NCBI GenBank assembly: GCA_964441775.1
Contig: CAYTVL010000005.1
Coordinates: 62,001-126,000 of the forward strand
Direction: 5' to 3'
From: SYOC01 sp964441775
GTDB lineage: Bacteria > Desulfobacterota > Binatia > Bin18
DNA length: 64,000 nt
This document shows, piece by piece, positions 8,901 to 16,993 of this stretch (within the stretch, counting starts at the first letter, position 1; each line of letters begins with the position of its first letter). Under the pieces are notes generated by a model. That model saw nothing but the letters and a program-made list of their open reading frames with translations. It did not search any database and was not told where the DNA came from. The position numbers and the translations under genes are program-made.

Positions 8901-9523
8901 AGATGTTTACTCTGCGCCGTGAGCAGGGTCGTCTCAAGGAACTCGAACCGGTCGTCCGTTATTTTGTTCAGCAGCACACCGTGGCTGGCGCTTGGCGCCC
9001 CGCCCTGGCACTGATCTACAGCGAACTTGGACTTACGCAGGAGACGCAGGCGGAGTTTGAATATCTGGCGCAGCACGACTTCACCGACTTTCCTGTCGAT
9101 GCGTTGTGGATGGCGAGCATCACGTACTTGGTGGATGTGTGTATCTTCCTCGAAGATAAGAACCGCGCAGCTATCTTGTACCAGCTCCTGTCGCCCTACG
9201 CTGGCCGCACGGTCGTCATTGGCGGTGCTGCGGCCTGTTACGGCGCCGTCTCCCGCTATTTAGGAGCGTTAGCAACCACGCTGGAACGGTGGGACGAAGC
9301 CGCACAGCATTTCGAGAACGCCCTGGCCATGAACACCCGCATGGAAGCCTGGCCCTGGTTAGCCCACACGCAGTATCAGTACGCCACCATGCTGCTGACG
9401 CGCGACCAGCCTGGTGATAGCGAGAAAGCCCGGGAGCTGCTCCAGGCCGCGCTGGCCACGGCTCGTCAACTCGACATGCGGGCGTTGGAGGAACGGATTA
9501 CGACAGAAGGAGAAACGAGATAG
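5933..9523 (+). CDS. Class III nucleotide cyclase / STAND ATPase / TPR regulator (copy 2)
   Basis: 1196 aa, same architecture as 879-4487: N-terminal helical domain, variable proline-rich linker (about 64-94), cyclase domain with Asp106 in MFCDLVGST and the second Asp in LGDGLLVYFG, NLAARVQGEA, then Walker A GEAGIGKS, WEDLHWADPS and a TPR-like C-terminal half. Start at 5933 is chosen by alignment with copy 1 and the AAAGGAACC site; an in-frame extension to 5882 would overlap the antitoxin. Many stretches are identical to copy 1 at DNA level, notably in the cyclase core and after the ATPase, while the linker and parts of the C-terminal half differ. Signal and output unknown. Confidence 0.9.
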   Translation: MTFDEVLTQVRELLEREGRVAYRMLKRRFALSDDDLEDLKADLIDAKRLAADEEGKVLVWTGHASLASSIPSPVSQQAPLPDPRPQTLDSKRAEGERRQLTVMFCDLVGSTTLSEQLDPEEYGEVVRAYQAASAAVVRRYEGHIAQHLGDGLLVYFGYPSAHEDEAQRAIRTGLEIVGAISTLSFPHHIRLPRPLQVRIGVHTGPVVVSEIGSSERREMLALGETPNLAARVQGEAEPNTVVVSAATSHLVQGLFEWQDLGARTLKGISTPLPLYRVVGESEMRSRFEAAVRTGLTPLVGREEELGLLRRHWEQAKAGEGQVVLLSGEAGIGKSRLLQELKEQVMQEGATRIEFRCSPYHQNSALYPVIEHLQRMLQFQRDDTPQAKLEKLTSCLARYRFPQADTLSLLAALLSLPHPVGALPLSLTPERQKQKTQEALVAWLTAEAEQTAVYSAWEDLHWADPSTLELLTLFLDQAPTTRMLTLLTFRPEFTPPWGSRAYLSQLTLSRLDRTQVSEMVERVAGGKGLSAEMIQQVIAKTDGVPLFVEELTKSVVESVGAQGRTPLHTLAIPTTLQDALMARLDRLSTVRDVAQLGAAIGREFAYDLIRAVSPLDEASLQQALAKLVEAELLYRHGLPPQVRYVFKHALVQDTAYQSLLKSRRQQVHQQIARALEEHFFDTVETQPELVAHHYTEAGLSEQAIPYWQRAGERAVQLPAYAEAVRFYQLALQALERQETVNEAQRCALLLALGEAQRKAGEHLAAQETFLYAADIARALGEKENFVHAGLEIERLTHEVGLPAAQAVSLLEEALQGLGVEDSLLTAKTLGGLARALWYTGVQEHAVVYAEQAVAMARRLNDPELLAANLDVMIFALQGPEHTQRRLACASEILQLTEAANAKELLLDAQWWRADCLLELGDMQASDTAIAVYARVAEESQQPMHLCINLGFRAMRALMQGRFADSERLAQEALAIGQRLQTENATGIFGLQMFTLRREQGRLKELEPVVRYFVQQHTVAGAWRPALALIYSELGLTQETQAEFEYLAQHDFTDFPVDALWMASITYLVDVCIFLEDKNRAAILYQLLSPYAGRTVVIGGAAACYGAVSRYLGALATTLERWDEAAQHFENALAMNTRMEAWPWLAHTQYQYATMLLTRDQPGDSEKARELLQAALATARQLDMRALEERITTEGETR

Positions 9524-9550
9524 AGACGTATGTCTTACCTGTAGAAGCCC

Positions 9551-9670
9551 GTCATTCCGGGCAAGCGAAGCGAGACCCGGAATCCAGGGGCCAGAGCCGA
9601 GAGCCAGTGTTAAATCTTCCTGGATGCCAGCTCCCGGATCGGAGTCCGGGACAAGCTTCGCTGGCATGAC
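9551..9670. repeat. GTCATTCCGG palindromic repeat, variant without MITE ends
   Basis: Two inverted units: GTCATTCCGGGCAAGCGAAG...CCCGGAATCCAGG and TCCTGGATGCCAGCTCC...GCTGGCATGAC. Related in its core to the 142-bp element (662, 10648, 19392) but lacks the GGGTGCATAAC ends. Lies between the convergent regulator and hydratase genes, so it may also serve in transcript ending. Confidence 0.6.
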
Positions 9671-9717
9671 GGCGCTGAACCTATCACAATCAGTGCGATG
9701 AATAGTAATAGGCGCCC

Positions 9718-10572
9718 TTACCGACCAGGGAATTTCGGGGTGCGCTTCTCCAGGAAATGCGCCACGCCTTCGCGAAAATCCTCACTGGATAAACTTTCCA
9801 CCACATCTTCAATCGACGCATACAAGGCCGAACCAAAATCCAGATTTTGCGCACGAAAGAGTTGCTGTTTCATCACCCGCATTGAACGTGGTGAGACCAT
9901 CTTCGCCAGTTCCAGGGCATAGGCGCGCACATCTTGCACGAACGACTCTTGGGCGAACACTTTGTTCACCAACCCCATCTGGAGGGCTTCCTCCGCCGAG
10001 ATTTTGCGAGCGGACAAGAGCAGGTCGATCGCATTCGGTAGACCTACAAGCCGGGGTAGAATCCAATCAATGCCATGTTCTGCTACCAGCCCGCGCCGCG
10101 CAAAGGCAGTAGTAAAAGAGGCTGTCTGAGAAGCAAAGCGGAGGTCCGCATACAGGGACACCACCAAGCCCACCCCGGCGGTCGGCCCGTTCAGCGCCGC
10201 AATAATGGGCTTGGGGACGGTTGGGAAATAAGCATGACGATACGAAAAGGCTTGAGGCAGATCTAGTCCGCCCTTGATGGGCCCCGATCCATACCCTTCC
10301 GCTCGTGTTGCGGCGATGCGCTCGGGAAGGGAACCGCTTCTCGTCGGGCTTTGGCTGGCTTGATTGAGCCCCGACATATCCGCGCCGGCGCAAAAGCCGC
10401 GCCCCGCCCCGGTCAGAATAATCACGCGCACGTCTTCATCAGCCGTCGCCTCGGTCATCGCCGCGCGGACTTCGCGCTCCATCACCGGCGTCCACGCATT
10501 TAAGCGCTCGGGTCGATTCAGCGTCACCATAGCGATCCGTTCTTGCACCTCATACAGAATGTGTTCGTACAT
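9718..10572 (-). CDS. Enoyl-CoA hydratase/isomerase family protein
   Basis: 284 aa crotonase-fold protein. Visible marks: VTLNRPERLNAW near residue 16, the oxyanion-hole segment GRGFCAGADMSG (about 57-68), NGPTAGVGLVVSLYADLRFAS, and the Glu of FARRGLVAEHGIDWILPRLVG at the usual catalytic position. Crotonases hydrate, isomerise or hydrolyse acyl-CoA thioesters; the exact substrate cannot be told. The ATG at 10572 is preferred, with AAAGGAG eight bases upstream; a GTG nine bases earlier overlaps that site. Stands alone, convergent with the upstream regulator; the flanking 142-bp element separates it from the divergent NTF2-like gene. Confidence 0.85.
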   Translation of the reverse strand: MYEHILYEVQERIAMVTLNRPERLNAWTPVMEREVRAAMTEATADEDVRVIILTGAGRGFCAGADMSGLNQASQSPTRSGSLPERIAATRAEGYGSGPIKGGLDLPQAFSYRHAYFPTVPKPIIAALNGPTAGVGLVVSLYADLRFASQTASFTTAFARRGLVAEHGIDWILPRLVGLPNAIDLLLSARKISAEEALQMGLVNKVFAQESFVQDVRAYALELAKMVSPRSMRVMKQQLFRAQNLDFGSALYASIEDVVESLSSEDFREGVAHFLEKRTPKFPGR

Positions 10573-10647
10573 CAGCGTCACTCCTTTGCTTCTGATTCAT
10601 ATACAGGTTGCCATGAGCGCCACAAGCCACCGCGAGGACACCGTGCC

Positions 10648-10789
10648 GTATGCATAACAATTTCTTGGTAATGTCTGCTCAATTTTCCCTGGATTCCAGC
10701 TTTCGCTGGAATGACGTCCCTGACGCGCTCGTCATTCCGGGCAAGGCCGCAGGCCGCGACCCGGAATCCAGGATTTTGCTGTGTACCCC
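10648..10789. mobile_element. 142-bp MITE-like palindromic element, copy 2 (inverted)
   Basis: Reverse orientation relative to 662-803: starts TATGCATAACAATTTCTTGG and ends GTGTACCCC, with the GGAATGACG...CGTCATTCC core between. The right end is more degenerate than in copy 1. Lies between the divergent hydratase and NTF2-like genes and so within their promoter region. Confidence 0.65.
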
Positions 10790-10864
10790 GCCGTGGTGCG
10801 CCTTTTCTCTTTGTTAAAGTCTCTGGTACAGTAACTCCCACAAATCGAAAGGAGGCTCACACAC

Positions 10865-11344
10865 ATGGATGCCGGGGAACTCGCGAGACAAATCACCATC
10901 CTGCAAGATATCGAGGCGATCAAGCAGCTCAAAGCGGAATACTGCGACATTTGCGACGACGAGCACAACCAGGACCGGATTGTGACGATCTTCGCCGAAG
11001 ACGGTGTCTGGGAAGGAAAAGGCGTTGGCTATGCGAAAGGGCATGCAGAGCTTCGTAAACTGTTCAAAAATTTTGCCGAGCGGATCAGCTTCTCTCAGCA
11101 CAATGTCTTCAATCCGCGCATCACAGTGAATGGCGCCGAAGCGCACGCGAGCTGGTATTTTCTAGGGCCGTTCACCTTCCGCAAAGACAATCGCCAACTG
11201 TGGCTCGCTGCTCGGTATGAAGATGACTATGTCAAGATCAACGGCCAATGGAAATTCAAACACCTGCGCGCGTTCGGTCGGATGGCCGCGCCGTATGAAG
11301 AGGGCTGGGCCCCGCGAACAAAAGTAGACGTGTTCACGAATTAG
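10865..11344 (+). CDS. SnoaL/NTF2-like protein
   Basis: 159 aa. The order IEAIKQLKAEYCDICD, then a central FAEDGVWEGKGVGYAKGHAELRKLF, SWYFLGPF, and LAARYEDDYVKINGQWKFKHLRAF is that of the SnoaL-4 branch of the NTF2 fold (scytalone dehydratase, polyketide cyclase and small-molecule binding relatives). These are small cone-shaped enzymes or binders; the reaction cannot be assigned. Strong AAAGGAGG site before ATG 10865. Converges with the hydroxyacid dehydrogenase, only 10 nt from its stop. Confidence 0.8.
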   Translation: MDAGELARQITILQDIEAIKQLKAEYCDICDDEHNQDRIVTIFAEDGVWEGKGVGYAKGHAELRKLFKNFAERISFSQHNVFNPRITVNGAEAHASWYFLGPFTFRKDNRQLWLAARYEDDYVKINGQWKFKHLRAFGRMAAPYEEGWAPRTKVDVFTN

Positions 11345-11354
11345 TGTGGCAGCG

Positions 11355-12350
11355 CTACGAAAACAGATCCCGCATCTCCGGAATGATCCACAAAGGCGCT
11401 TGGCCGCGAGCCACGCGCTCGATATTCGCGTAGCCATTGTGAAACCGTTTATAAAAGCTGTCCACCGTGGGTCCGGCGCTATGCGGGGTCAACGTTACGT
11501 TGGGCAGCTTCAACAGCGGATTCTGCGGGTCCGCTGGCTCCTTGGCTTGCGTATCAAGGCCCGCGCCGAGGAAGCGCCCCTGTTGCAGTGCAGCAATCAA
11601 GGCTTGTTCCTCGATAACTTCTCCCCGGCACGTATTAATCACCATGCTAGTTGGTTTCATGCGGCTGAGGGCGCGGGCGTCGAGCAGGTGACGCGTGCTC
11701 TCATTCAGAGGCACGTGCAGGCTTACGATATCGGCGCTCTCAAGCAAGGTGTCAAAAGACACGTACTGCACCCCCAGTCGCTGTTCCTCTTGCGGGTCGA
11801 GGCGGAAGATGTCGTAGTAGATCACCCGCGCATCAAACGCCTGCACGCGTCGGGCTACTTGCCGACCGATATTGCCGAGCCCTACGAGTCCTACCGTCTT
11901 GCCTTCTAATTCAAAGATGTTGACCGTGCGCGGAATCCCTTGGTGCCAGCGGCCTCCGGCCACGTTCTGATGAAACGCCACCAGTTTCCGATAGACCGCC
12001 AACATCAGCAGCACTGCATGCTCGGCGACCGCCACCGAATTCGCTCCCCCATTGGAGCAGATAGGAATCCGCGCCTTGCGCGCTCCTTCGATGTTGACAA
12101 AATCATAACCAGCGCTCAGGACTTGGAGTAGCTTGAGGCGCTTGGCGTTCGCGTAGGCCTCGTTCGGTAAGAATCGGGGAAAGCCTGTTAAGTATTCAGC
12201 ATCTTTAATCGCGTCAGCAATATCAGCAGCGCTCGCGTTCGGCGGCAGCATGTGCAGTGTAAAGCCCGCCGGTTTCATGCGTTGTCCCTGTTCGAGAATG
12301 TCGGGCGGCAGCTCGATCCCTTGCGCAAAGACAATAGTCTCCTCAGCCAT
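11355..12350 (-). CDS. NAD-dependent D-2-hydroxyacid dehydrogenase
   Basis: 331 aa. Rossmann motif GLVGLGNIGRQVARR followed by an Asp at the end of the next strand (YYDIF) favours NAD. The catalytic set is visible: Arg in NTCRGEVIEEQAL, Glu in AKEPADPQNPL, and His in LTPHSAG. The substrate domain is shared between the N-terminal ~100 and C-terminal residues. The family reduces 2-keto acids such as glyoxylate, hydroxypyruvate or 3-phosphohydroxypyruvate; there is no ACT domain, so biosynthetic SerA is unlikely. Start at 12350 follows AAAGGGGGAACGC. Confidence 0.88.
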   Translation of the reverse strand: MAEETIVFAQGIELPPDILEQGQRMKPAGFTLHMLPPNASAADIADAIKDAEYLTGFPRFLPNEAYANAKRLKLLQVLSAGYDFVNIEGARKARIPICSNGGANSVAVAEHAVLLMLAVYRKLVAFHQNVAGGRWHQGIPRTVNIFELEGKTVGLVGLGNIGRQVARRVQAFDARVIYYDIFRLDPQEEQRLGVQYVSFDTLLESADIVSLHVPLNESTRHLLDARALSRMKPTSMVINTCRGEVIEEQALIAALQQGRFLGAGLDTQAKEPADPQNPLLKLPNVTLTPHSAGPTVDSFYKRFHNGYANIERVARGQAPLWIIPEMRDLFS

Positions 12351-12769
12351 GATGCGTTCCCCCTTTTCGTGGTGATCCGCGGTTGTTTCGTTCTTGCTTC
12401 ACCCTCTGGCTGAGAACTTTGCATTGTTTTCCACATTGAGCAAGGTTAGGCGCCTCGCGAGGAATCATTTCCACAATTGCTACACCATTCGCTACGTTTT
12501 TCTTTCTCGCTCGTAGCGTCATTTGTAGAAACGTAGCTCCTTTCTCATAAGAACGTTCAGAAAGGAAAGGAGTACAGTCATGAACCTGTAGGAACCGGTG
12601 GAGTTTCGGCTAATGGCGCTTGTGGAGCAGAGCATCGCTTTTCAAGACATTGACAACACAACCCCCAATTTCCTGTCGAAAACTTGAAGAAAAGGAGCTC
12701 TTTGTGACAAAACGATCACTTATCCATACCACCTCCTCCCTCCGCCGAAGTAAGAAGGGAGAGTCTACG
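12351..12769. other. Intergenic region between hydroxyacid dehydrogenase and sedolisin genes
   Basis: About 420 bases without a supported gene. Divergent promoters are expected here. An imperfect hairpin (CTCCTTTCT ... AGAAAGGAAAGGAG) is seen at about 12537-12571 and a three-codon ATG frame follows at 12580. An in-frame extension of the protease gene to 12620 has no ribosome-binding site and would bury the signal peptide, so it was not used. Confidence 0.4.
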
Positions 12770-14170
12770 ATGCAGAAATCACTGCTTGTTCTGCTGACCC
12801 TCGGAGCCCTTGGCGGAGAGGCGGCCATGCCCGTACACGCGCAGGACGCCAGTGAGATGACGCCTGGTTCAGAGCTTTCCATGGATATAGAGCCGCAAGC
12901 GGTTGCGCCGTACGCCGCCCCGGGGAATGTATTCGTGCCCGCGAGCAGCAGAGCCCTGCCCGCCGACGCCGGGGTCCGCGCCCACACCAACTACGCGATC
13001 CGTAAGCCCAACGGAATTCAACCTAGGTCCCTGACGGATCTCAGCCAACCCGAACCCGCCGCCGATCCCACCCCAAACGCCACGTTTGCGGAATATCCAG
13101 CCTCCTTGTCCTGTCTCTACAAAATGGGGCCAACCTATGCAGGCTGCGCACCGACGAATAATTCTGCCTATAACGCTACGGGCGGGAGCCGCGCCATCGC
13201 CATCGTCGATGCCTTTGACAACCCCACCGCTTTAGCCGACTTGCAGTATTTCAGCTCCTTCTTCGGACTACCCGCACCCAATTTTATAAAGGTCTTTGCC
13301 AACGGTAACGGCTCTTGTTCCACCCCGCCGTACAATTCCGGCTGGGCGCTGGAATCCGCATTGGATATCGAATGGGCGCACGCCATGGCGCCGAGCGCGA
13401 CGATTATCTTGGTCGAAGCTTGCTCCAACAGCTATAAGGATCTCATGTATGCCGAACAGATCGCGGCCCAACAACTGTTGCCTTATGGCGGCGGCCAAGT
13501 CTCCAATAGCTGGGGCAGTGGAGAGTTCTCAACTGAGTCGTCGGACTGGGACTGGGTGTTCCGCGCCAATTGGGTGGCAGGGAAACCCATCAGTTACTTC
13601 TTCTCGGCGGGGGACTCGGGCTTAGGAGCGGAATATCCGAGCTCTTCCCCGTGGGTGATCTCGGCCGGCGGCACCACCATCAACCGCGACCCGACCACGC
13701 AAGCTTTCCAGAGTGAGAGTTGCTGGGCCGGTTCGGGCGGGGGGACAAGCGCCTACGAAACCTACAGCAGCACGTTCGGTACCGGCACAGGCCCATGGAC
13801 GGACTATCAGTATCCCCTGTTCGGGCAGTCGAACCGTCGCACGCCAGACGTCTCCTTCGACGCTGATCCGGCCAGTGGGGCGTACGTGCGGCTCGCGGGG
13901 AGCTGGTATGTGGTGGGCGGCACCAGTCTGTCGGCGCCAGCATTGGCCGGGATCGTCAACAACTCGAACAATCGGCTGGGCGTGGCGCCCTCACCTGGCG
14001 GCTTCTACACTAACGCTGAAGACAATCTGTTGTACGCCGAATTGTTGACTTACAAGGAGTACAAGTCGAACTTCTACGATGTCACGACCGGGAACAATGG
14101 TGCTCCAGCGGCAGTAGGTTGGGATTCTTGCACTGGCGTGGGAAGCCCGCGCGGCAAGAATGGGAAGTAA
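12770..14170 (+). CDS. Secreted sedolisin-type (S53) serine-carboxyl peptidase
   Basis: 466 aa with a signal peptide (MQKSLLVLLTLGALGGEAAMPVHAQ). The sedolisin triad is visible: Glu195 and Asp199 in WALESALDIEWAHAMAP and Ser386 in GGTSLSAPALAG, with oxyanion Asp282 in SAGDSG. The C-terminal FYDVTTGNNG...GWDSCTGVGSP matches the calcium-site region. Sedolisins are acid-active endopeptidases exported as precursors; the pro-region here (about 26-105) is shorter than in most pro-kumamolisins. Start 12770 follows AGGGAGAG. A rho-independent terminator follows at 14218. Stands alone. Confidence 0.88.
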   Translation: MQKSLLVLLTLGALGGEAAMPVHAQDASEMTPGSELSMDIEPQAVAPYAAPGNVFVPASSRALPADAGVRAHTNYAIRKPNGIQPRSLTDLSQPEPAADPTPNATFAEYPASLSCLYKMGPTYAGCAPTNNSAYNATGGSRAIAIVDAFDNPTALADLQYFSSFFGLPAPNFIKVFANGNGSCSTPPYNSGWALESALDIEWAHAMAPSATIILVEACSNSYKDLMYAEQIAAQQLLPYGGGQVSNSWGSGEFSTESSDWDWVFRANWVAGKPISYFFSAGDSGLGAEYPSSSPWVISAGGTTINRDPTTQAFQSESCWAGSGGGTSAYETYSSTFGTGTGPWTDYQYPLFGQSNRRTPDVSFDADPASGAYVRLAGSWYVVGGTSLSAPALAGIVNNSNNRLGVAPSPGGFYTNAEDNLLYAELLTYKEYKSNFYDVTTGNNGAPAAVGWDSCTGVGSPRGKNGK

Positions 14171-14217
14171 CACCCAATCGAGAGAGCTGACGTCGTCGCA
14201 GGGACGCGACAGAGAGA

Positions 14218-14244
14218 GGCCCGGCCAAGCCGGGCCTTTTTTTT
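14218..14244. terminator. Rho-independent terminator between convergent genes
   Basis: Perfect stem GGCCCGGC / GCCGGGCC with a CAA loop, followed by eight T. It ends the sedolisin transcript; its T run overlaps the stop codon of the convergent methyltransferase gene. Confidence 0.9.
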
Positions 14245-15415
14245 ACATCCCTTCGATTACTTTCTGTTTCCGCATCGCGCCACTGACCATTTTAAATTCA
14301 AAGAGCCGACATTCGAGCGAACCATTGAAGAGGGGCGTACGACGACTCGCCGCTAGACCAATCAACTTCGGGAGACGCAGATCGGCTGTGAAGAAATAGG
14401 TGTCCCAGCCAACGAAGCGTTGCTTCAAAATGTCGCCAAGTCGCGGGTAGAACGCGGCCAGCCGCTCCTGATCACTCAGGCGGACCCCATACGGCGGGTT
14501 TGTCAGCAGTATGCCTGCCCCAGCCGGCGGTTTGACGTGAAACAGGTCCGCTTGCTTGAGCACCACGGTCTCAACTAAGCTGGCGTTTTTGAGATTGGTT
14601 TGGGCTGCATGGAGCGCGTCTTTATCAATATCACTCCCATAAATGGCGCAGGCCGCGTTCGACGTTTGCTGTTTCTTGCCAGTTTCGTTGAGGCTCTTCC
14701 ACTGACGAACATCGAAGTTGCCGAGCTTCTCAAAAGCAAAGCGTCGCCCCAGCCCAGGTGGAATGTTACGAGCGATCAAGGCCGCTTCCAACAAGAACGT
14801 ACCGCTTCCGCACATCGGGTCGAGTAACGGCTGCGCCGCCGTCCAGCCCACGAGTCGCAGAATGCCCGCTGCAAGATTTTCCCGCACGGGAGCCTCAGTC
14901 GTAGCCATGCGCAGCCCACGCTTGAAGAGCGCTTCGCCTGAGGTATCAAGGTAGAGCGTTAGGTACTGCTGATCCAGAAACGCGTCGATACGGATATCAG
15001 GGCGACGCGTGGCCACATTGGGACGCGCACCGGTGGTCATGCGGAAGCGATCGCAGATCGCGTCTTTGATTCGCAAAGTGACAAAATCTAAGCTGCGTAG
15101 CGGCGCCCGCTGCGCGCTGACCTTTACCTTGATGGTGTGGCGAACGGAAAACCAGGTCGGCCACGGTAGCGCATGCGTGGCCTGAAAAATATCGTGCTCG
15201 TCATGGTAGGTTCCGTGAAAAACACGCCACAACACCCGGCTGGCGATACGACTATGGAGATTGACGGCGTAGCAAAGAGCAAATGGTCCAGTGAACGAGA
15301 CCCCGCCAGGGACGACTGTCACCGTTTGTGCGCCGAGTTGCTCGAGTTCAACACCCAACACCCCTTCTAGTCCACGTGGGCACGGGGCGAAGAAGATCTC
15401 AATTGGTGTCTGCAT
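14243..15415 (-). CDS. THUMP-domain RNA (guanine-N2)-methyltransferase
   Basis: 390 aa. N-terminal ferredoxin-like and THUMP regions (1-155: FFAPCPRGLEGVLGVELEQLG; LDFVTLRIKDAICDRFR) precede a class I SAM methyltransferase domain with LLDPMCGSGTFLLEAALIARN, YGSDIDKDAL and the catalytic NPPYGVRL. This is the arrangement of bacterial RlmL/YpsC-like enzymes that modify a guanine in 23S rRNA. Length fits the stand-alone form rather than the fused RlmKL. The C-terminal LFNGSLECRLFEFKMVSGAMR is also typical. Housekeeping gene, unrelated to the neighbouring AOR operon. Confidence 0.88.
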   Translation of the reverse strand: MQTPIEIFFAPCPRGLEGVLGVELEQLGAQTVTVVPGGVSFTGPFALCYAVNLHSRIASRVLWRVFHGTYHDEHDIFQATHALPWPTWFSVRHTIKVKVSAQRAPLRSLDFVTLRIKDAICDRFRMTTGARPNVATRRPDIRIDAFLDQQYLTLYLDTSGEALFKRGLRMATTEAPVRENLAAGILRLVGWTAAQPLLDPMCGSGTFLLEAALIARNIPPGLGRRFAFEKLGNFDVRQWKSLNETGKKQQTSNAACAIYGSDIDKDALHAAQTNLKNASLVETVVLKQADLFHVKPPAGAGILLTNPPYGVRLSDQERLAAFYPRLGDILKQRFVGWDTYFFTADLRLPKLIGLAASRRTPLFNGSLECRLFEFKMVSGAMRKQKVIEGM

Positions 15416-15429
15416 TCCGATTGACGTTG

Positions 15430-15699
15430 TCAGAGAAGAAAGAACGGGTCGCTCCCCCCAGCCAGCGGCGGGAAAATGTTGAGCTGGAGTCCGTCAGTCA
15501 CGACCGTGCTCTTTTCCACGTACGTATCTCCCGCAACCAGCATGGTTGCCTGCTCATGCGGTATCTTCAAGGCATTGATGACGTCCAATACGGTCGAGCC
15601 TGCAGGCATGGTGACAGAAGTACCTTCCGCATTTCCTGGAGGAAGATACTTCTTCAAGGTCGCAAACAGTTTGACGTGAATGGTAACGGTCTCCGCCAT
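15430..15699 (-). CDS. MoaD/ThiS-like sulfur-carrier protein with C-terminal extension
   Basis: 89 aa, last gene of the AOR operon, 2 nt after the flavoprotein stop. Beta-grasp features: IHVKLFATLKKYLPPG, GSTVLDVINALKIP, VVTDGLQLNIFPPLAGG. MoaD supplies sulfur for molybdopterin dithiolene formation and must end in an exposed Gly-Gly. Here Gly-Gly is followed by seven residues (SDPFFLL) before the stop, so the protein would need trimming to be active, or it serves another purpose. Most likely it provides cofactor sulfur for the tungsten/molybdenum pterin of the AOR encoded upstream. Start at 15699 chosen by homology; a longer frame overlaps the upstream gene. Confidence 0.85.
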   Translation of the reverse strand: MAETVTIHVKLFATLKKYLPPGNAEGTSVTMPAGSTVLDVINALKIPHEQATMLVAGDTYVEKSTVVTDGLQLNIFPPLAGGSDPFFLL

Positions 15700-15701
15700 A
15701 C

Positions 15702-16958
15702 CTAGTACCGTGGCACGCTGTGCATCACCGCGCCGTATGAGAACTGGGGCGGACGACCGTCTTTGAAGCCCTGCCACTTCTCACGCCGTTTGATGGCGCT
15801 GTGAATGACGCCCATCTCCGCAACGCCAGTCTCATTGCCAATATAGACGGCGCCGACTAGAGCGCCATCTTTGTCGACGACAATTTTCCGGTACGACGCT
15901 TCGTCTCCTTGGGGAGATAACATCTTCACACTGTCTCCAGGATCTTCACGGAAACGGCCAAGCTGGGCGAGGGTGACATTAAACAATTCAACAACGTTCA
16001 TACCCAAGCCACCGGGATAGGCCTGGTTCTTCCCGGCCATATTGGCTCCCGCCGCCCGTCCTTGTTCAATCGCCGTCGGCCAGATGGCGTAGATCGAGCG
16101 ACCATCCGACAAGAAGTCCTTGGTCTCAGCCACATCACCAGCCGCATAGACGTCTGGATGATTGGTCTGCAAGTGCTCGTTGACCAACACCCCTTTGTTG
16201 AGCGAGATCGCGCCATTTCGCAAAAAGTCGACGCACGGACGCACGCCCGTCGCGACGACCGCCATATCAACCGTGCAGGTGTCTCCGCCCTTCAGCGTGA
16301 CTTCGATCCCGCCGTTTTTCTGTGCAACGGCGGATACGAGCGAGTCGGTACGCACCGTCACCCCGTCATCACGCACGGCTTTGAGAAAGAGCTTTCCAGC
16401 TCCTTCATCCAGCAACTGCGGGAGCAGAATCGGCGCCATTTCGACGATCGTGAGTTTAATTTTCAACTTCCGCAAGGCTTCGGCAGCGAGCATACCGATG
16501 AAGCCGCCGCCGATGACCACCGCGCTCTTGGCTTTTTCCGCCGCCTGCTTCATGCCAATCGCATCTTCGAGCGTCCACAAGTAGTGATGTGGAATCTGCG
16601 CCAGCCCTTGAATCGGGGGCACGATGGTCTCTGACCCGGTGGCGATCAACAGCTTATCGTAACTGACCTTCTTCCCGCTGGCTAATTCGACCTCTTTTGC
16701 CGACGGATTGATGGCTTTGACATTCTCATTTTCCACCAACGAGACCCCAATCTTTTGGTAATCGGGGGCCTGCCGGATCAAGAGGTCATCAAGCGTCATC
16801 TCTCCTGCCACATAATAAGGCAGCGCTACGCGAGAGTAGGCAGGGCCAGCCTCGCGATTGATGATCGTGATTTCGCCCTGCTTGTCGAACTTGCGGATGC
16901 CGTCGACCGCCGCTAACGACGCAGCGCTGTTACCAATCAGCACATATTTCGTTGCCAT
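15702..16958 (-). CDS. aorC: FAD/NAD-dependent oxidoreductase subunit of the AOR complex
   Basis: 418 aa pyridine-nucleotide-disulfide oxidoreductase fold: N-terminal FAD motif region YVLIGNSAASLAAVDGI, NAD motif AVVIGGGFIGMLAAEAL (about 150), ATGVRPCVDFL, and the FAD-binding DVYAAGDVAE. No redox-active CxxxxC pair is present. In Aromatoleum aromaticum AorC is the FAD subunit that links the tungsten enzyme, through the ferredoxin-like AorA, to NAD. Gene order here (B, A, C, then MoaD-like) supports the same role. Start at ATG 16958; longer frames overlap the AorA-like gene. Confidence 0.8.
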   Translation of the reverse strand: MATKYVLIGNSAASLAAVDGIRKFDKQGEITIINREAGPAYSRVALPYYVAGEMTLDDLLIRQAPDYQKIGVSLVENENVKAINPSAKEVELASGKKVSYDKLLIATGSETIVPPIQGLAQIPHHYLWTLEDAIGMKQAAEKAKSAVVIGGGFIGMLAAEALRKLKIKLTIVEMAPILLPQLLDEGAGKLFLKAVRDDGVTVRTDSLVSAVAQKNGGIEVTLKGGDTCTVDMAVVATGVRPCVDFLRNGAISLNKGVLVNEHLQTNHPDVYAAGDVAETKDFLSDGRSIYAIWPTAIEQGRAAGANMAGKNQAYPGGLGMNVVELFNVTLAQLGRFREDPGDSVKMLSPQGDEASYRKIVVDKDGALVGAVYIGNETGVAEMGVIHSAIKRREKWQGFKDGRPPQFSYGAVMHSVPRY

Positions 16959-16993
16959 AGTTTCCCCCGGTTCACTCTCAGGACGCACCTCAT

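Noticed and set aside
12620..12769. N-terminal extension of the sedolisin
   Set aside because: Lacks a ribosome-binding site and would place 50 residues ahead of a clear signal peptide.
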